Shown here: in pieces, positions 35,365 through 44,730 of the stretch
How the letters are laid out: each line of letters opens with the position of its first letter
Position numbering within the stretch: the first letter of the stretch is position 1
Assembly (NCBI RefSeq): GCF_000455325.1
Contig: NZ_HG322953.1
Location: forward strand, 123,673 to 187,672
Length of the DNA: 64,000 nt
Direction: 5' to 3'
DNA from: Mycolicibacterium septicum DSM 44393
GTDB taxonomy: Bacteria; Actinomycetota; Actinomycetes; Mycobacteriales; Mycobacteriaceae
Notes under the pieces: model-generated
The model's input: only the letters and a program-made list of their open reading frames with translations
Told to the model about the DNA's origin: nothing
Databases searched by the model: none
Translations under genes and position numbers: made by a program

Positions 35365-36446
35365 TGCTTAAGTACCGCGAATCAAATCTGATCAAGGCAG
35401 GTTTCATCGGCGTCGTGCTGATGATGCTCATCATCGCCGTCGGGCTTCAGCCCGAACGGTTGCAGCAGTGGGCCTCGTCGGTGCGCCATCAGGCACTGTT
35501 CAGCGAAGCCGGCGGTATCGCCACCGGCAACGACGTGACCTTGTCCGGAATCAAGATCGGTTCGGTCACCGACGTGTCGCTGCAGAACGGCGACGCGTTG
35601 GTCACCTTCACCACCGAGGGCAAGTACCCCCTGGGGTCACTGACCACCGCGCACATCCGCACCGGTTCACTGCTCGGTGAACGGGTGCTGACACTGGAGT
35701 CCGATGGTGCCGGCACGCTGCGCACCACTGATGTGATCCCAACGTCGCGCACGTCGTCTCCGTACTCGCTGACCGACGCGGTCAGTGACCTGACCACCAA
35801 CTCGGCGGGTACCGACACGGCTTCGCTGAACCAGTCCCTGGACACGCTGTCGGCGACCATCGACCAGGTCGCACCGAAGCTCGGGCCCACGTTCGACGGC
35901 CTCAGCCGGTTGTCCAAATCGATCAACGGCCGCAACGAAAGTCTGGCCAGCCTGCTCAAGAGTGCCAGCGACGTGACCGTGGTGCTGTCACAGCGCAGTG
36001 ATCAGCTGAACACGTTGATCCTCAACGCGAATGATCTGCTCGGCGTGCTCAACGACCGGCGCCAGGCCATCGTCGACCTGCTGGCCAACACCGCGGCAGT
36101 CTCGCAGCAGCTCTCGGGCCTCGTTGCCGACAACGAGGCGCAGCTGGCGCCGACGCTGAAGCGGCTCAACTCGGTCACCGCAATGCTGGAACGCAATCGC
36201 GACAACATCACCAAGGCCCTGCCGAATATGAACAAGTTCCAGTTGTCCCAGGCCGAAACCCTGGCGAATGGGGCGTATTACAACGCCTACGTTCCCAACC
36301 TGCAGCCTGCCCAGTTGCTCCAGCCGTTCATGGACTACGCGTTCGGGTTCCGGCGTGGGACCAACGCCGGCCAGCCGCCGGACAATGCCGGGCCGCGCGC
36401 CGAATTCCCATGGCCCTACAACGGAGTTCCCGGAGGTTCACGCTGA
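35364..36446 (+). CDS. mceC: Mce-family protein C
   Basis: Mce protein of 360 aa with an N-terminal anchor (LIKAGFIGVVLMMLIIAVG), MCE domain (HQALFSEAGGIATGNDVTLS onward) and helical tail. The ATG at 35364 is joined to the mceB stop as TGATG; a GTG 15 bases upstream is a less likely start. It ends in TGATG with mceD, so the three genes are tightly coupled. Confidence 0.95.
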   Translation: MLKYRESNLIKAGFIGVVLMMLIIAVGLQPERLQQWASSVRHQALFSEAGGIATGNDVTLSGIKIGSVTDVSLQNGDALVTFTTEGKYPLGSLTTAHIRTGSLLGERVLTLESDGAGTLRTTDVIPTSRTSSPYSLTDAVSDLTTNSAGTDTASLNQSLDTLSATIDQVAPKLGPTFDGLSRLSKSINGRNESLASLLKSASDVTVVLSQRSDQLNTLILNANDLLGVLNDRRQAIVDLLANTAAVSQQLSGLVADNEAQLAPTLKRLNSVTAMLERNRDNITKALPNMNKFQLSQAETLANGAYYNAYVPNLQPAQLLQPFMDYAFGFRRGTNAGQPPDNAGPRAEFPWPYNGVPGGSR

Positions 36447-37915
36447 TGAACCGCAGTCGTCTCGGTAAATGGCTGGCCATTGCGCTGGTGGCGTTGCTGG
36501 TGGTAGGCGTGGCAGTGTTGTTGCGCCAGAGCTTCTTCGGGCAGAAGACCATCTCCGCGCTGTTCACCTCGGCCACCGGCGTATACCCGGGTGACGATGT
36601 CCGGGTGTCCGGAGTCAAGGTCGGCACGATCGATTCGATCAAGCCGGAGGGCACGCAAACCCGCGTGACCCTCAAGGTCGACCATGACGTGCCGATCCCG
36701 GCGGATGCCAAAGCCGTCATCGTGGCCCAGAACCTGGTGGCCGCACGCTATGTGCAGCTGGCGCCGGCCTACCGGTCGAGTGGCCCCACGCTGCCCGATG
36801 ACGCCGTGATCGGCTTGGACCGCACCGCCGTTCCGGTGGAGTGGGATCAGGTCAAGGAACAGCTGATGCGGCTGTCCACCGACCTCGGACCGCAGAGCGG
36901 CGTCGACGGGACGTCGGTGTCCCGGTTCATCAACAGCACGGCCGACGCGATGGCCGGCAACGGAGACAAACTGCGCCAGACCATTTCGCAGCTGTCCGGC
37001 GTCGCCCGGGTTCTGGCCGAGGGCAGCGGAAACATCGTCGACATCATCAAGAATCTGCAGACGTTCGTTACCGCACTGCGGGACAGCAATCAGCAGGTGG
37101 TGTCGTTCCAGAACCGGTTGGCCACGCTGACCAGCGTGGTTGACGGCAGCCGATCGGACCTCGATGCGGCCCTGACGAACCTGTCGGTGGCGGTCGTGGA
37201 CGTACAGAGATTCGTTGCCGGAACCCGCGATCAGACCTCCGAGCAGGTGCAGCGGCTGGCCAATGTCACCCAGAACCTGGTCGACAACAAATTACACATC
37301 GAGAATCTCCTGCACGTTGCGCCGAACGCGTTCATGAACGGCTACAACATCTACAACCCGGACACAGGCAGCGCGGTCGGCCAGTTCGTGTTGAACAACT
37401 TCTCCAACCCGGTCGAATTCATCTGCGGTGCCATCGGTGCCGTCGAGAACACCACCGCACCCGAGACCGCGAAACTGTGCTCGCAGTATCTGGGCCCAGC
37501 GCTACGGCTGATCAATTTCAATCACCTGCCGTTCCCGATCGACCCGTACCTGATGCCATCGGCCAAACCCGAGAACATCGTCTACTCAGAGCCGGGTCTG
37601 GCGCCGGGCGGTGAGGGAGGGTCGCCCACTGCACCCGATATCCCGCCGGCAATCTCGGCCTACAACCCCGGCCCGACTCCGCCTCCACCGTTCACCGGTC
37701 GCGGGCCGGATGAGCCGCCACCAGGGGCTCAGCAGCTGCTGCCGGGTGGGGACTATTACCCGCCCAACATGCACAACACTGTGTCGGACATGCTCAATCC
37801 GGCTGCCGGGCAACCCGGGCCGCCTCCGGGTCCGCCGCCCGGTCCACTGGCCGCCGAAGTGCCGGCGCCCGCGGCACCGGCACCAGCACCAGCAGAAGGG
37901 ACGCCACCAGCATGA
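36446..37915 (+). CDS. mceD: Mce-family protein D
   Basis: Mce protein of 489 aa. It has an N-terminal membrane segment (WLAIALVALLVVGVAVLL), MCE domain (KTISALFTSATGVYPGDDVR onward), helical repeats, and a Pro/Gly/Ala-rich C-terminus of about 100 residues, which is usual for MceD. The tail is probably disordered in the cell envelope. ATG at 36446 shares a base with the mceC stop, and the stop overlaps mceE by four bases. Confidence 0.95.
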   Translation: MNRSRLGKWLAIALVALLVVGVAVLLRQSFFGQKTISALFTSATGVYPGDDVRVSGVKVGTIDSIKPEGTQTRVTLKVDHDVPIPADAKAVIVAQNLVAARYVQLAPAYRSSGPTLPDDAVIGLDRTAVPVEWDQVKEQLMRLSTDLGPQSGVDGTSVSRFINSTADAMAGNGDKLRQTISQLSGVARVLAEGSGNIVDIIKNLQTFVTALRDSNQQVVSFQNRLATLTSVVDGSRSDLDAALTNLSVAVVDVQRFVAGTRDQTSEQVQRLANVTQNLVDNKLHIENLLHVAPNAFMNGYNIYNPDTGSAVGQFVLNNFSNPVEFICGAIGAVENTTAPETAKLCSQYLGPALRLINFNHLPFPIDPYLMPSAKPENIVYSEPGLAPGGEGGSPTAPDIPPAISAYNPGPTPPPPFTGRGPDEPPPGAQQLLPGGDYYPPNMHNTVSDMLNPAAGQPGPPPGPPPGPLAAEVPAPAAPAPAPAEGTPPA

Positions 37916-39285
37916 TCAGGGGAAAGCCGCTGCGTCTGGCAATCGCCGCCGGATCCTGCGTCGCGCTGACCACCAGCGGGTGCGCGTTCCAAGGCGTCAA
38001 CTCGCTGCCCCTGCCCGGGGCCGTGGGACGGGGTGCGGACTCCAGCGTCTACCACGTCGAGATCGCGAATGTGGCGACGCTGGAACCGAATTCACCGGTG
38101 ATGATGAACGACGTCGTCGTCGGCAGCGTGCGCACCCTGTCGGTGAAGGATTGGCACGCGGACGTCGAGTTCTCGGTGCAGCCGGGTGTCGTGGTGCCGG
38201 CAAATGTGGTGGCCAGCGTCGGGCAGACCAGCCTTCTGGGTTCGATGCATCTGGCGCTCAACCCGCCGGCGGGTCAGGCTCCCAACGGGAAACTCCCACC
38301 GGGAGCGACGATTGCGCTGAACAACTCGTCGACGTATCCGACGACCGAGCAGACGCTGTCCTCGCTGGCCGCGGTGGTGAACGGCGGCGGTCTCGGGCAG
38401 ATGGGTGACATCATCCACAACTTCAGCGCCGCACTCAACGGGCGCGAGGCAGACTTTCGTGATCTGCTCACCCGGTTGGATACGTTTGTCGGCGCGTTAG
38501 ATGCGCAGCGCGACAACATCGTTGCTTCGATCCAGGGGCTGAACCAGTTGGCCTCGACCTTCGCCGGGCAACGTGATGTCATCACCCGGGCGCTGGAGAA
38601 AATCCCGCCGGCGCTCGATGTGTTGATCAAGGAGCGGCCGAGATTCACGACCGCACTGCAGAAGCTGGGCACCTTCAGCGCGACCGCCAACCAGTTCGTC
38701 AACGATTCGCAGGCCGACCTTGTTCGGAACCTCAAGAACCTGGAACCTGCGTTGAGGGCCCTGGCTAATGTCGGGCCGCAACTCGATGCGGTGCTCGAAT
38801 ACGCTCCGCATTTCCCGTTCACCCAGATCTTCATGGACCGCGCCATCCGCGGTGATTACTACAACCTGTTCGCGTACTTCGACATGACGATCCCGCACCT
38901 CAAGCGCAGCTTGATGCGGGGTACCCGCTGGGAAGATGGGGACGCGCAGAACGTTCCGATTCCGGGGGATCCGAACTACCTGAACTACACCTACGACCCG
39001 CTCAAGACCGGGGTCAACCCGCCGCCGCCGGAGGCGTTCCCGGAGGAGCCGGACATGCCGAACGCGCCGCCGCCAGCGGATCTCCCGGCTCCCACCTACG
39101 CCGGCCCGGTACTGCCCGTGGCGCCACCGGCACCGCTCACCATGCCCGGGGGTGTGCCGCAGCCTGTGGCCCCGGCCGGCGGGTCGACGTCGATCTTCGC
39201 GGGACCGTATGCGCCTCAAGGTGGTTCAGCGGACCAGGCGCCGGCACCTACTGCACCTACTCCACCGACAGGGGGTGGCGGATAA
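37912..39285 (+). CDS. mceE: Mce-family lipoprotein E (LprK-like)
   Basis: Mce protein of 457 aa and the lipoprotein of the complex. The N-terminus has a signal peptide ending in the lipobox TTSGC with Cys at residue 24, the position that would be acylated. The MCE domain and helical region follow, and the last 110 residues are Pro-rich. The E subunit is the LprK/LprN-type component in known mce operons. Start is coupled to mceD by ATGA. Confidence 0.95.
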   Translation: MIRGKPLRLAIAAGSCVALTTSGCAFQGVNSLPLPGAVGRGADSSVYHVEIANVATLEPNSPVMMNDVVVGSVRTLSVKDWHADVEFSVQPGVVVPANVVASVGQTSLLGSMHLALNPPAGQAPNGKLPPGATIALNNSSTYPTTEQTLSSLAAVVNGGGLGQMGDIIHNFSAALNGREADFRDLLTRLDTFVGALDAQRDNIVASIQGLNQLASTFAGQRDVITRALEKIPPALDVLIKERPRFTTALQKLGTFSATANQFVNDSQADLVRNLKNLEPALRALANVGPQLDAVLEYAPHFPFTQIFMDRAIRGDYYNLFAYFDMTIPHLKRSLMRGTRWEDGDAQNVPIPGDPNYLNYTYDPLKTGVNPPPPEAFPEEPDMPNAPPPADLPAPTYAGPVLPVAPPAPLTMPGGVPQPVAPAGGSTSIFAGPYAPQGGSADQAPAPTAPTPPTGGGG

Positions 39286-41022
39286 ATGCTCACCCGCTTC
39301 ATCCGGACCCAGCTGATCCTCTTCACCATCGCCTCGATCGTCGGTGTGGCAGTCATGCTGTTCGCCTATATGCAGCTACCGACGCTGCTCGGTGTCGGTC
39401 GCATCACCGTGAAGCTCGAACTGCCGGCCACCGGAGGCCTCTACCAGTTCGGCAATGTCACCTATCGCGGATCCCAGATCGGCAAGGTGACCTCGGTTTC
39501 GCTGACCGAGAAGGGTGCCGAGGCGACTCTGTCCCTTGACCGCTCTCCGAAGGTGCCCGCCGACCTGGCAGCCGAGGTCCGGAGCATGTCCGCGGTCGGT
39601 GAGCAGTACGTCGAGTTGTTGCCGCGCACCAACTCTGGGCCGTACTTGGACAACGGCTCGGTGATCGCCGTGTCCAACACCAAGATTCCGCAGCAGGTCG
39701 GCCCGATGCTGGATCAACTCAGCGCTCTGGTCGACACCATTCCGAAGGACAAGCTGAGCCAGCTGCTGGACGAGTCCTACAACGCGTTCAACGGGACCGG
39801 CTATGACTTCGGTTCGCTGCTCGACTCGGCTTCGACGATCACCAGGGACTCCAACGCGGTCTCGGACCAGACCCGTGCATTGATCGACGACGGCAAGCCC
39901 TTCCTCGACGCGCAAGCCCAGACCACCGATTCGATCAGAACCTGGGCCGCCAGCCTGGCCGGTATCACCGGGCAGGTTGCCGACAACGATCCCGAGGTCC
40001 GGTCGCTGCTGCGCAACGGCCCCGGGTTCGCCCAGGAGACCACGAAGCTGCTCGAGCAGATCAAGCCGACCCTGCCGCTGTTGCTGGCGAACCTGAGCAC
40101 CTTCGGCCAGATCGCACTCACCTACAACCCGTCGATCGAGCAGCTGCTGGTGTTGTTGCCGCCGTACGTCGCTCAGCTGCAGACGTATGCGCCGACGAAC
40201 AACACGAGCGGTCTGCCGATGGCCGACTTCTCGCTGGGTCTCGGTGATCCGCCGACGTGCACGGTGGGGTTCCTCCCGCCGTCGGCGTGGCGCTCCCCGG
40301 CCGACACCACGACCATCGACACCCCGGACAACATCTACTGCAAGTTGCCGCAGGATTCCCCGATCGGTGTGCGCGGTGCCCGCAACTACCCGTGTATGGA
40401 GCATCCGGGCAAGCGGGCGCCCACGGTCGAATTGTGCAACGACCCCAAGGGATTTCAACCGATCGCACAGCGTCAGCACGCGCTCGGCCCGTACCCGCTG
40501 GACCCCAGTCTGATCGCCCAGGGCGTGCCCCCTGACACCCGCGTCCTGCCGGACGAGAAGATCTTCGGGCCGCTCGGCGGCACCCCGCTGCCGCCGGGGG
40601 TGACCGCTCCGCCGCCAGGGGCGGCACCCGAACCGCAGCCGGCGCCGAGCTTCGCCGGAACCGGGCCAGGTCCGCTGCTGCCGGGGCGGCCGCTGTACAT
40701 GGATCCTCCGGTGCCCGGTGTACCGCCGCCACCGCCGGGAGATCCCAACGCAGTTCCGCTGCCGGCGGCGGACCAGCCGCAGTTCACCGAGCTTCCGCCG
40801 GTCCCGCACGGACAGGGAGTGTTCCCGGATGCGCCCGAGACTCCTTCAGAGCCCGGAGCGGCGCCCAGCGCGTTCAACGGTGACAAGGGTCAGGGACCGT
40901 CGGTGGCTATCGCCAAGTACAACCCGCGCACGGGGGAGTACATGGGTAGCGACGGAAACCTCTACAAGCAGACGGATCTGGTGTCCCAGCCCAAGTCGTG
41001 GCAGGACCTGATGCCGACCTGA
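39286..41022 (+). CDS. mceF: Mce-family protein F
   Basis: Mce protein of 578 aa, the longest of the six. An N-terminal anchor (LILFTIASIVGVAVMLFAY) is followed by the MCE domain (ITVKLELPATGGLYQFGNV onward), a helical stretch, a Cys-containing region (PTCTVGFLPPSAW) and a Pro-rich tail of about 150 residues. ATG directly follows the mceE stop codon. A strong intrinsic terminator sits 15 bases after its stop. No Mce-associated (mam) genes follow here; a pair is at 53018. Confidence 0.95.
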   Translation: MLTRFIRTQLILFTIASIVGVAVMLFAYMQLPTLLGVGRITVKLELPATGGLYQFGNVTYRGSQIGKVTSVSLTEKGAEATLSLDRSPKVPADLAAEVRSMSAVGEQYVELLPRTNSGPYLDNGSVIAVSNTKIPQQVGPMLDQLSALVDTIPKDKLSQLLDESYNAFNGTGYDFGSLLDSASTITRDSNAVSDQTRALIDDGKPFLDAQAQTTDSIRTWAASLAGITGQVADNDPEVRSLLRNGPGFAQETTKLLEQIKPTLPLLLANLSTFGQIALTYNPSIEQLLVLLPPYVAQLQTYAPTNNTSGLPMADFSLGLGDPPTCTVGFLPPSAWRSPADTTTIDTPDNIYCKLPQDSPIGVRGARNYPCMEHPGKRAPTVELCNDPKGFQPIAQRQHALGPYPLDPSLIAQGVPPDTRVLPDEKIFGPLGGTPLPPGVTAPPPGAAPEPQPAPSFAGTGPGPLLPGRPLYMDPPVPGVPPPPPGDPNAVPLPAADQPQFTELPPVPHGQGVFPDAPETPSEPGAAPSAFNGDKGQGPSVAIAKYNPRTGEYMGSDGNLYKQTDLVSQPKSWQDLMPT

Positions 41023-41036
41023 GCGGAATATCAAAG

Positions 41037-41073
41037 AACTGGCCCCGGGCGATTGCCCGGGGCCAGTTTTTTT
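41037..41073 (+). terminator. Intrinsic terminator of the mce operon
   Basis: A perfect 14-bp GC-rich stem (41037-41050 with 41055-41068) around GATT is followed by seven T. This is a textbook Rho-independent terminator, uncommon in mycobacteria. It also faces the end of the secreted-protein gene on the minus strand. Confidence 0.9.
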
Positions 41074-41092
41074 GTCTGTCTTAAGTTTTTGG

Positions 41093-41602
41093 CTAGGCGG
41101 GCCGCATGTAGAACGGCATCCGAACCTCCGGTGACTGATTGCGTCCGCAGGATCCGCTGGGTCCGATGGTCACGTCTTCGCCGGTGTATTCGGATGAGGT
41201 CAAGTCCGTGTGGCCGTCGAAGCCCACCGGGTAGATTCGGTAGATCTGCATGCCCTCGACGGGCGTGCCGTCCGCGCAGAAGCGCCAGTTGGGCAGCACC
41301 CTCTTGATGTACCAAAGACCGTTCGTCGTGTAGATCGGTGCCGACCAGCCCGCATCGCTGGTCACCGTGCCGCTGCATTCGGTGGGGGAGATGCACTGTG
41401 TGGAGATCGTCCAGGTGCTGCGGACCGAAGGCTGGTTCTCGTACCGATCGTTGATCTTGGCCCATTCGCCGTTGGACGAGGTGGCAAAGGTGCCGTTGAT
41501 ACCCCACTGCTCGCCTGCGACCGCGGGGGCGGCGCCGCTCAGGCTGACGGCCGCTGCGGCGGCGACGGCCACCGCGGCTGCACTTACCCGGGAGACTGAC
41601 AT
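41093..41602 (-). CDS. Secreted mycobacterial protein, 169 aa
   Basis: The N-terminus MSVSRVSAAAVAVAAAAAVS is a signal peptide with cleavage near AVAGEQ. The mature domain has four cysteines (TQCISPTECSG, FCADG, GSCG) and a beta-rich pattern with aromatic residues. I do not recognise a named family, but this type of small exported Cys protein is common in mycobacteria. ATG at 41602 follows GGAG; the longer frame is rejected. It is divergent from another secreted protein, with two operator-like sites between them. Confidence 0.85.
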   Translation of the reverse strand: MSVSRVSAAAVAVAAAAAVSLSGAAPAVAGEQWGINGTFATSSNGEWAKINDRYENQPSVRSTWTISTQCISPTECSGTVTSDAGWSAPIYTTNGLWYIKRVLPNWRFCADGTPVEGMQIYRIYPVGFDGHTDLTSSEYTGEDVTIGPSGSCGRNQSPEVRMPFYMRPA

Positions 41603-41641
41603 GAACGCTCCTTCTGGCCGACCTGACGCGGCGGTAGCCAT

Positions 41642-41660
41642 GTTCTCAGTTTCGGAGAAT
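41642..41660. promoter_or_regulatory. GTTCTC-n7-GAGAAT operator (site 6)
   Basis: Half-sites 41642-41647 and 41655-41660 with seven bases between. It lies 40 bases upstream of the secreted-protein gene on the minus strand. Confidence 0.5.
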
Positions 41661-41752
41661 ATCACTATCGGTGCCTGTCTCACGATGTAATGGTCCAGGC
41701 CAAGCCGTCCTGCTGCCGGCTTGTGGACCAGCGGCGGACCGTTCGTAGTAAT

Positions 41753-41771
41753 ATTCTCCAAAACTGAGAGT
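41753..41771. promoter_or_regulatory. ATTCTC-n7-GAGAGT operator (site 7)
   Basis: Half-sites 41753-41758 and 41766-41771 with seven bases between, 30 bases before the GTG of the secreted protein at 41801. Confidence 0.5.
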
Positions 41772-41800
41772 TTAATTTCCAGCTATGCGAAAGTAGCAAC

Positions 41801-42187
41801 GTGCGTGTGACGGTGATGGCGACCGCTTCAGTGATTGTCGCCGGGATGCTGGCTGCTCCGCAGGCAAACGCGGGACCGCAGACATGTAATGACGCTTTCT
41901 GCACGCCGGGTATCAACCCGAACGCTGTGCTCGGCGCTCCGTGCGACAACACCTCCTACTACGTGTTCGGGGTCGACGCGCGCAACGGGTGGGGCCGGCT
42001 GGTGTTCTGCGGCTCGCCGCGGCGCTATGAGCCGCGGTGGTTCCGGTCGCCACCCATGGTGGGCATCCGCGACGAGAACAGCCTGTGCATCAACGAGCAG
42101 AACTCGGTGGCCCAGGCGCCGGATGGGTTGTTCCTGAGCTGTGTTCCGATGAATGGTGAGACACGCTGGCTCCGCGGCGACGCCTGA
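41801..42187 (+). CDS. Small secreted protein, 128 aa
   Basis: The signal peptide is MRVTVMATASVIVAGMLAAP with cleavage near ANAGP. The mature part holds six cysteines (TCNDAFC, APC, FCGS, LCIN, LSC), so it should be disulfide-rich outside the membrane. No family recognised. GTG at 41801 is preferred, though a GTG or ATG a few codons inside is possible. A hairpin terminator follows the stop by 17 bases. Confidence 0.8.
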   Translation: MRVTVMATASVIVAGMLAAPQANAGPQTCNDAFCTPGINPNAVLGAPCDNTSYYVFGVDARNGWGRLVFCGSPRRYEPRWFRSPPMVGIRDENSLCINEQNSVAQAPDGLFLSCVPMNGETRWLRGDA

Positions 42188-42204
42188 GTCAAATGCCTGA
42201 AGAC

Positions 42205-42239
42205 GCTTGAGGGCGACGCGTTTCGCGTCGCCCTCAAGC
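42205..42239. terminator. Perfect 16-bp hairpin between convergent genes
   Basis: Arms 42205-42220 and 42224-42239 are perfect complements around TTT. It separates the ends of the secreted proteins at 41801 (plus) and 42264 (minus), so it can act both ways. No T-run follows. Confidence 0.75.
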
Positions 42240-42263
42240 ATTCTCATGTTTCGGTTGTGGGGT

Positions 42264-42710
42264 CTACCAGTTCCGGATCGAACACAACGCGCCCTTGGGG
42301 CCGCTGTTGGTCTTGACCACCACGCCGTCGACCGCCAGCTTGCAGTTGAACCCAGGAGTCGGAAAATTGGGTGACTCACCGCTCTGCACCAGGACCATGG
42401 CCCACAGGTCGGGATCGGCGAGCATGGCGTCAAATACCCAGGGCTTGTCCGGTGCGATGTCCACATCGGCCCGCGGGCTGAATTCGTACGGATTGTGGCT
42501 GTAGTCCGAGAACTGCACCGGATCGGTGTCGCGATAGTAGATGTGAGCCCAGTACGGCGCATCGGCGGTCACCGTGTATTGCACGTGACGCAGCGGCGGA
42601 CCGACCGGCTCCGGATCATCGGCGAATGCCGGTGCGGCCGTGGCGATTGCGCCGGCCGCCAGGGTAGCGGCCGTCGCGATGGTCAAAGCTCGGCTCGTCA
42701 GATGACGCAT
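42264..42710 (-). CDS. Secreted protein with MmpS-like beta domain, 148 aa
   Basis: The signal peptide MRHLTSRALTIATAATLAAG is cut near AFADDP. The mature part begins HVQYTVTADAPYWAHIYYRDTDP, a strand pattern reminiscent of the MmpS/immunoglobulin-like fold, and has two cysteines late in the chain. The family link is tentative. It lies three bases downstream of the next secreted-protein gene, so they share an operon. Confidence 0.8.
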   Translation of the reverse strand: MRHLTSRALTIATAATLAAGAIATAAPAFADDPEPVGPPLRHVQYTVTADAPYWAHIYYRDTDPVQFSDYSHNPYEFSPRADVDIAPDKPWVFDAMLADPDLWAMVLVQSGESPNFPTPGFNCKLAVDGVVVKTNSGPKGALCSIRNW

Positions 42711-42713
42711 CGG

Positions 42714-43187
42714 TCACATCCTCGTCAGGGTGAACGGATAGGTGAAGGCGCCACCGGGGGCGCCGTCGCAGCCGGCATCGAACGAGGAGACCATCTCGCC
42801 CGCGAGTGTGTTGGCATCCCACGAGTAGACGTCGTGGGTCGGGATGGTCGGCCCGTAGTAGATGTCCCCGCACCGCAGGCCGAAGGGATCATCGACCGTC
42901 AAGGTATAGCGACCGTCGACCAGTCTCGCGTTGCCACGCCCAGAGAAAGCCTTGGCAACTGGTTGCGGGATGGCCACGATGGAAATGCAGTCGTGCTGCC
43001 GGACGTCGGAACCCGGGTCGCGGCACGGCGTGATCGCCGACCAGATCCAGGTGTGGAAATCCCTGCGATCGGGGATGTTGAGGCTGTAGTTGCCGAAGTA
43101 CATGGCCTGCGACGGCGGTGCCAATGCGATCGCTGTCCCCAACCCGAGCGCGGCACTCATCGCCACACGGATCAAGCTGGACTTCAC
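42714..43187 (-). CDS. Secreted mycobacterial protein, 157 aa
   Basis: Signal peptide from KSSLIRVAMSAALGLGTAIA with cleavage near SQAMYF. The mature domain is beta-rich with four cysteines (PCRD, HDCIS, LRCGD, GCDG). No named family recognised. GTG at 43187 follows GGAGGTGTGCCT; an upstream ATG at 43211 lacks a comparable site. First gene of a two-gene operon with the protein at 42264. An operator-like repeat is 101 bases upstream. Confidence 0.82.
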   Translation of the reverse strand: MKSSLIRVAMSAALGLGTAIALAPPSQAMYFGNYSLNIPDRRDFHTWIWSAITPCRDPGSDVRQHDCISIVAIPQPVAKAFSGRGNARLVDGRYTLTVDDPFGLRCGDIYYGPTIPTHDVYSWDANTLAGEMVSSFDAGCDGAPGGAFTYPFTLTRM

Positions 43188-43260
43188 AGGCACACCTCCA
43201 CGGATCGGCACTGGTCGGCTGACTATAGAACGAGATCAGGCTTCACCGTGCCGAAACCGG

Positions 43261-43306
43261 AATCTCGTCTTCGCCAGCGAGATTGTCATTCTCGCAATCG
43301 GAGAAT
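43261..43306. promoter_or_regulatory. ATTCTC-n7-GAGAAT operator (site 8) with adjacent inverted repeat
   Basis: Perfect half-sites 43288-43293 and 43301-43306 with seven bases between. Just beside it AATCTCG (43261-43267) and CGAGATT (43278-43284) form another inverted repeat. Upstream of the secreted-protein pair. Confidence 0.55.
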
Positions 43307-43357
43307 AACAAATACGGCGAAGACGAGATCCGCGGATTCGTCTGTCGGTAGATCGGG

Positions 43358-44650
43358 TCAGCGCACGGGCTTGAACGTGATGTGCAGATCGGTCAGACCG
43401 CGCAGTATGAACGTCGGCTCGTAGTTGTAGCGACGATCGTCCGCGGGCCCGTGGAACTCCTCGTCGATGCCGATCTCGGCCATCCGGTCCAGGATCCGCT
43501 CGAGTGACACCCGGCCCTCGACGCGGGCCAGCGGGCCGCCCGGGCAGCTGTGCACACCGCGGCCGAATGCGATGTGCTCGCGGACGTTCTTGCGATCCAG
43601 GCTGAAGGTGTGCGGATCTTCGAAGCGGACCGGGTCGCGGTTGACCGCGCCGGGGCACACCATGAGCGTGGTGCCCGCAGGCACGTCGACGTCACCGAGC
43701 TTGGTGTCCTTCTTGGCCAACCGGAACTGGCTCTTGACCGGTGCGTCCATCCGCAGGGCTTCCTCGACGAAGGTCGGGATGCGGCTGCGGTCGTCGCGCA
43801 GGGCCTGCTGAATGTCCGGACGGTCGCCGAGCACCCGCAGCGATGCGGAGAGCAGCTTGGTGGTGGTCTCCTGCCCGGCGGCGAACAGGAAGGTCGCGGA
43901 TCGAACCACCTCGATGACCGGCGGTACGGAACCGTCCGGGTAGTTCGCCGTGGCGAGCGCCGTCAGCACGTCGTCGCGGGGTTCTTTCCGACGGTCCTCG
44001 AGGTAGCCGATGAACTTCTCGTCGAGCCACTCCAGCGGATTGGAGGAAACGAGGTCGCCGTCGAGGGAGCCGACCTGAGCACCCGGCCGGGGTGCGCCCA
44101 GGACCGTCCGGAACTCCTCGTGGTCTTCTTCCGGCACGCCCAGCATGTCGGCGATCACCAGGAGCGAGAAGGGCTTCGCGTAGGCGCTGAGGAACTCACA
44201 CTTGCCGTCGGCGATGAAATCGTCGAGGCACTGATCGGCCAGCCGCCACATGAAGTCTTCGTTCTCCTTCAACCGGCGCGGGGTCAGCAACCGGTTGAGC
44301 AGGGAACGGGCGTTGGTGTGGTCAGGTGGGTCCATCGTGACCATGTGTTCGAACATCGGCATCTGGGGCCGGTACTGCGCGATCTGCTCGGTGATGTCAG
44401 AACCCTCGGGGGTGAACGGCAGCGGCGGGAACGGGCCGGCCACGGCGACGCACGACGAGAACAGATCGGTGTCCTTGAGGACGGTGGTGGCTTCTTCGAA
44501 CCCGGTGATCGCCAGGACGCCGTAGTTCGGTTCCTTCACGACCGGACACTTGCTGCGCAGGTGGTCGAAGTACGGGTGCGGGTCGGGAACCAGCGATTGG
44601 TCGGTGAAGTAGTCGACGGTGTCGTAGTTGGTCGTGCCGGAATCGCTCAT
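43358..44650 (-). CDS. Cytochrome P450
   Basis: P450 of 430 aa with I-helix AAGQETTTK, ExxR motif EEALRM and haem loop FGRGVHSCPGG with Cys at residue 369. It is a clear paralogue of the P450 at 20938: shared TDQSLVPDPHPYFDHL start, LTPRRLKENEDFMWRLADQ and YNYEPTFILRGL end. It is divergent from a TetR gene, with a likely TetR operator in between, so it is probably substrate-induced. No ferredoxin is adjacent; that at 25986 could serve. Confidence 0.95.
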   Translation of the reverse strand: MSDSGTTNYDTVDYFTDQSLVPDPHPYFDHLRSKCPVVKEPNYGVLAITGFEEATTVLKDTDLFSSCVAVAGPFPPLPFTPEGSDITEQIAQYRPQMPMFEHMVTMDPPDHTNARSLLNRLLTPRRLKENEDFMWRLADQCLDDFIADGKCEFLSAYAKPFSLLVIADMLGVPEEDHEEFRTVLGAPRPGAQVGSLDGDLVSSNPLEWLDEKFIGYLEDRRKEPRDDVLTALATANYPDGSVPPVIEVVRSATFLFAAGQETTTKLLSASLRVLGDRPDIQQALRDDRSRIPTFVEEALRMDAPVKSQFRLAKKDTKLGDVDVPAGTTLMVCPGAVNRDPVRFEDPHTFSLDRKNVREHIAFGRGVHSCPGGPLARVEGRVSLERILDRMAEIGIDEEFHGPADDRRYNYEPTFILRGLTDLHITFKPVR

Positions 44651-44730
44651 GATGTGCGCTGCCTCCCGAAATCGATATGCGCTGCGGTGGTTTCGCGACG
44701 GGCTGCACCGCGCGAAGAATTATCGAAATT

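Noticed and set aside
41801..42187. Gene at 41801 as an antisense artefact of the 244-codon minus frame 41828-42562
   Set aside because: The plus frame has a proper signal peptide and paired cysteines. The minus frame mixes antisense sequence with part of the next secreted-protein gene in another frame.
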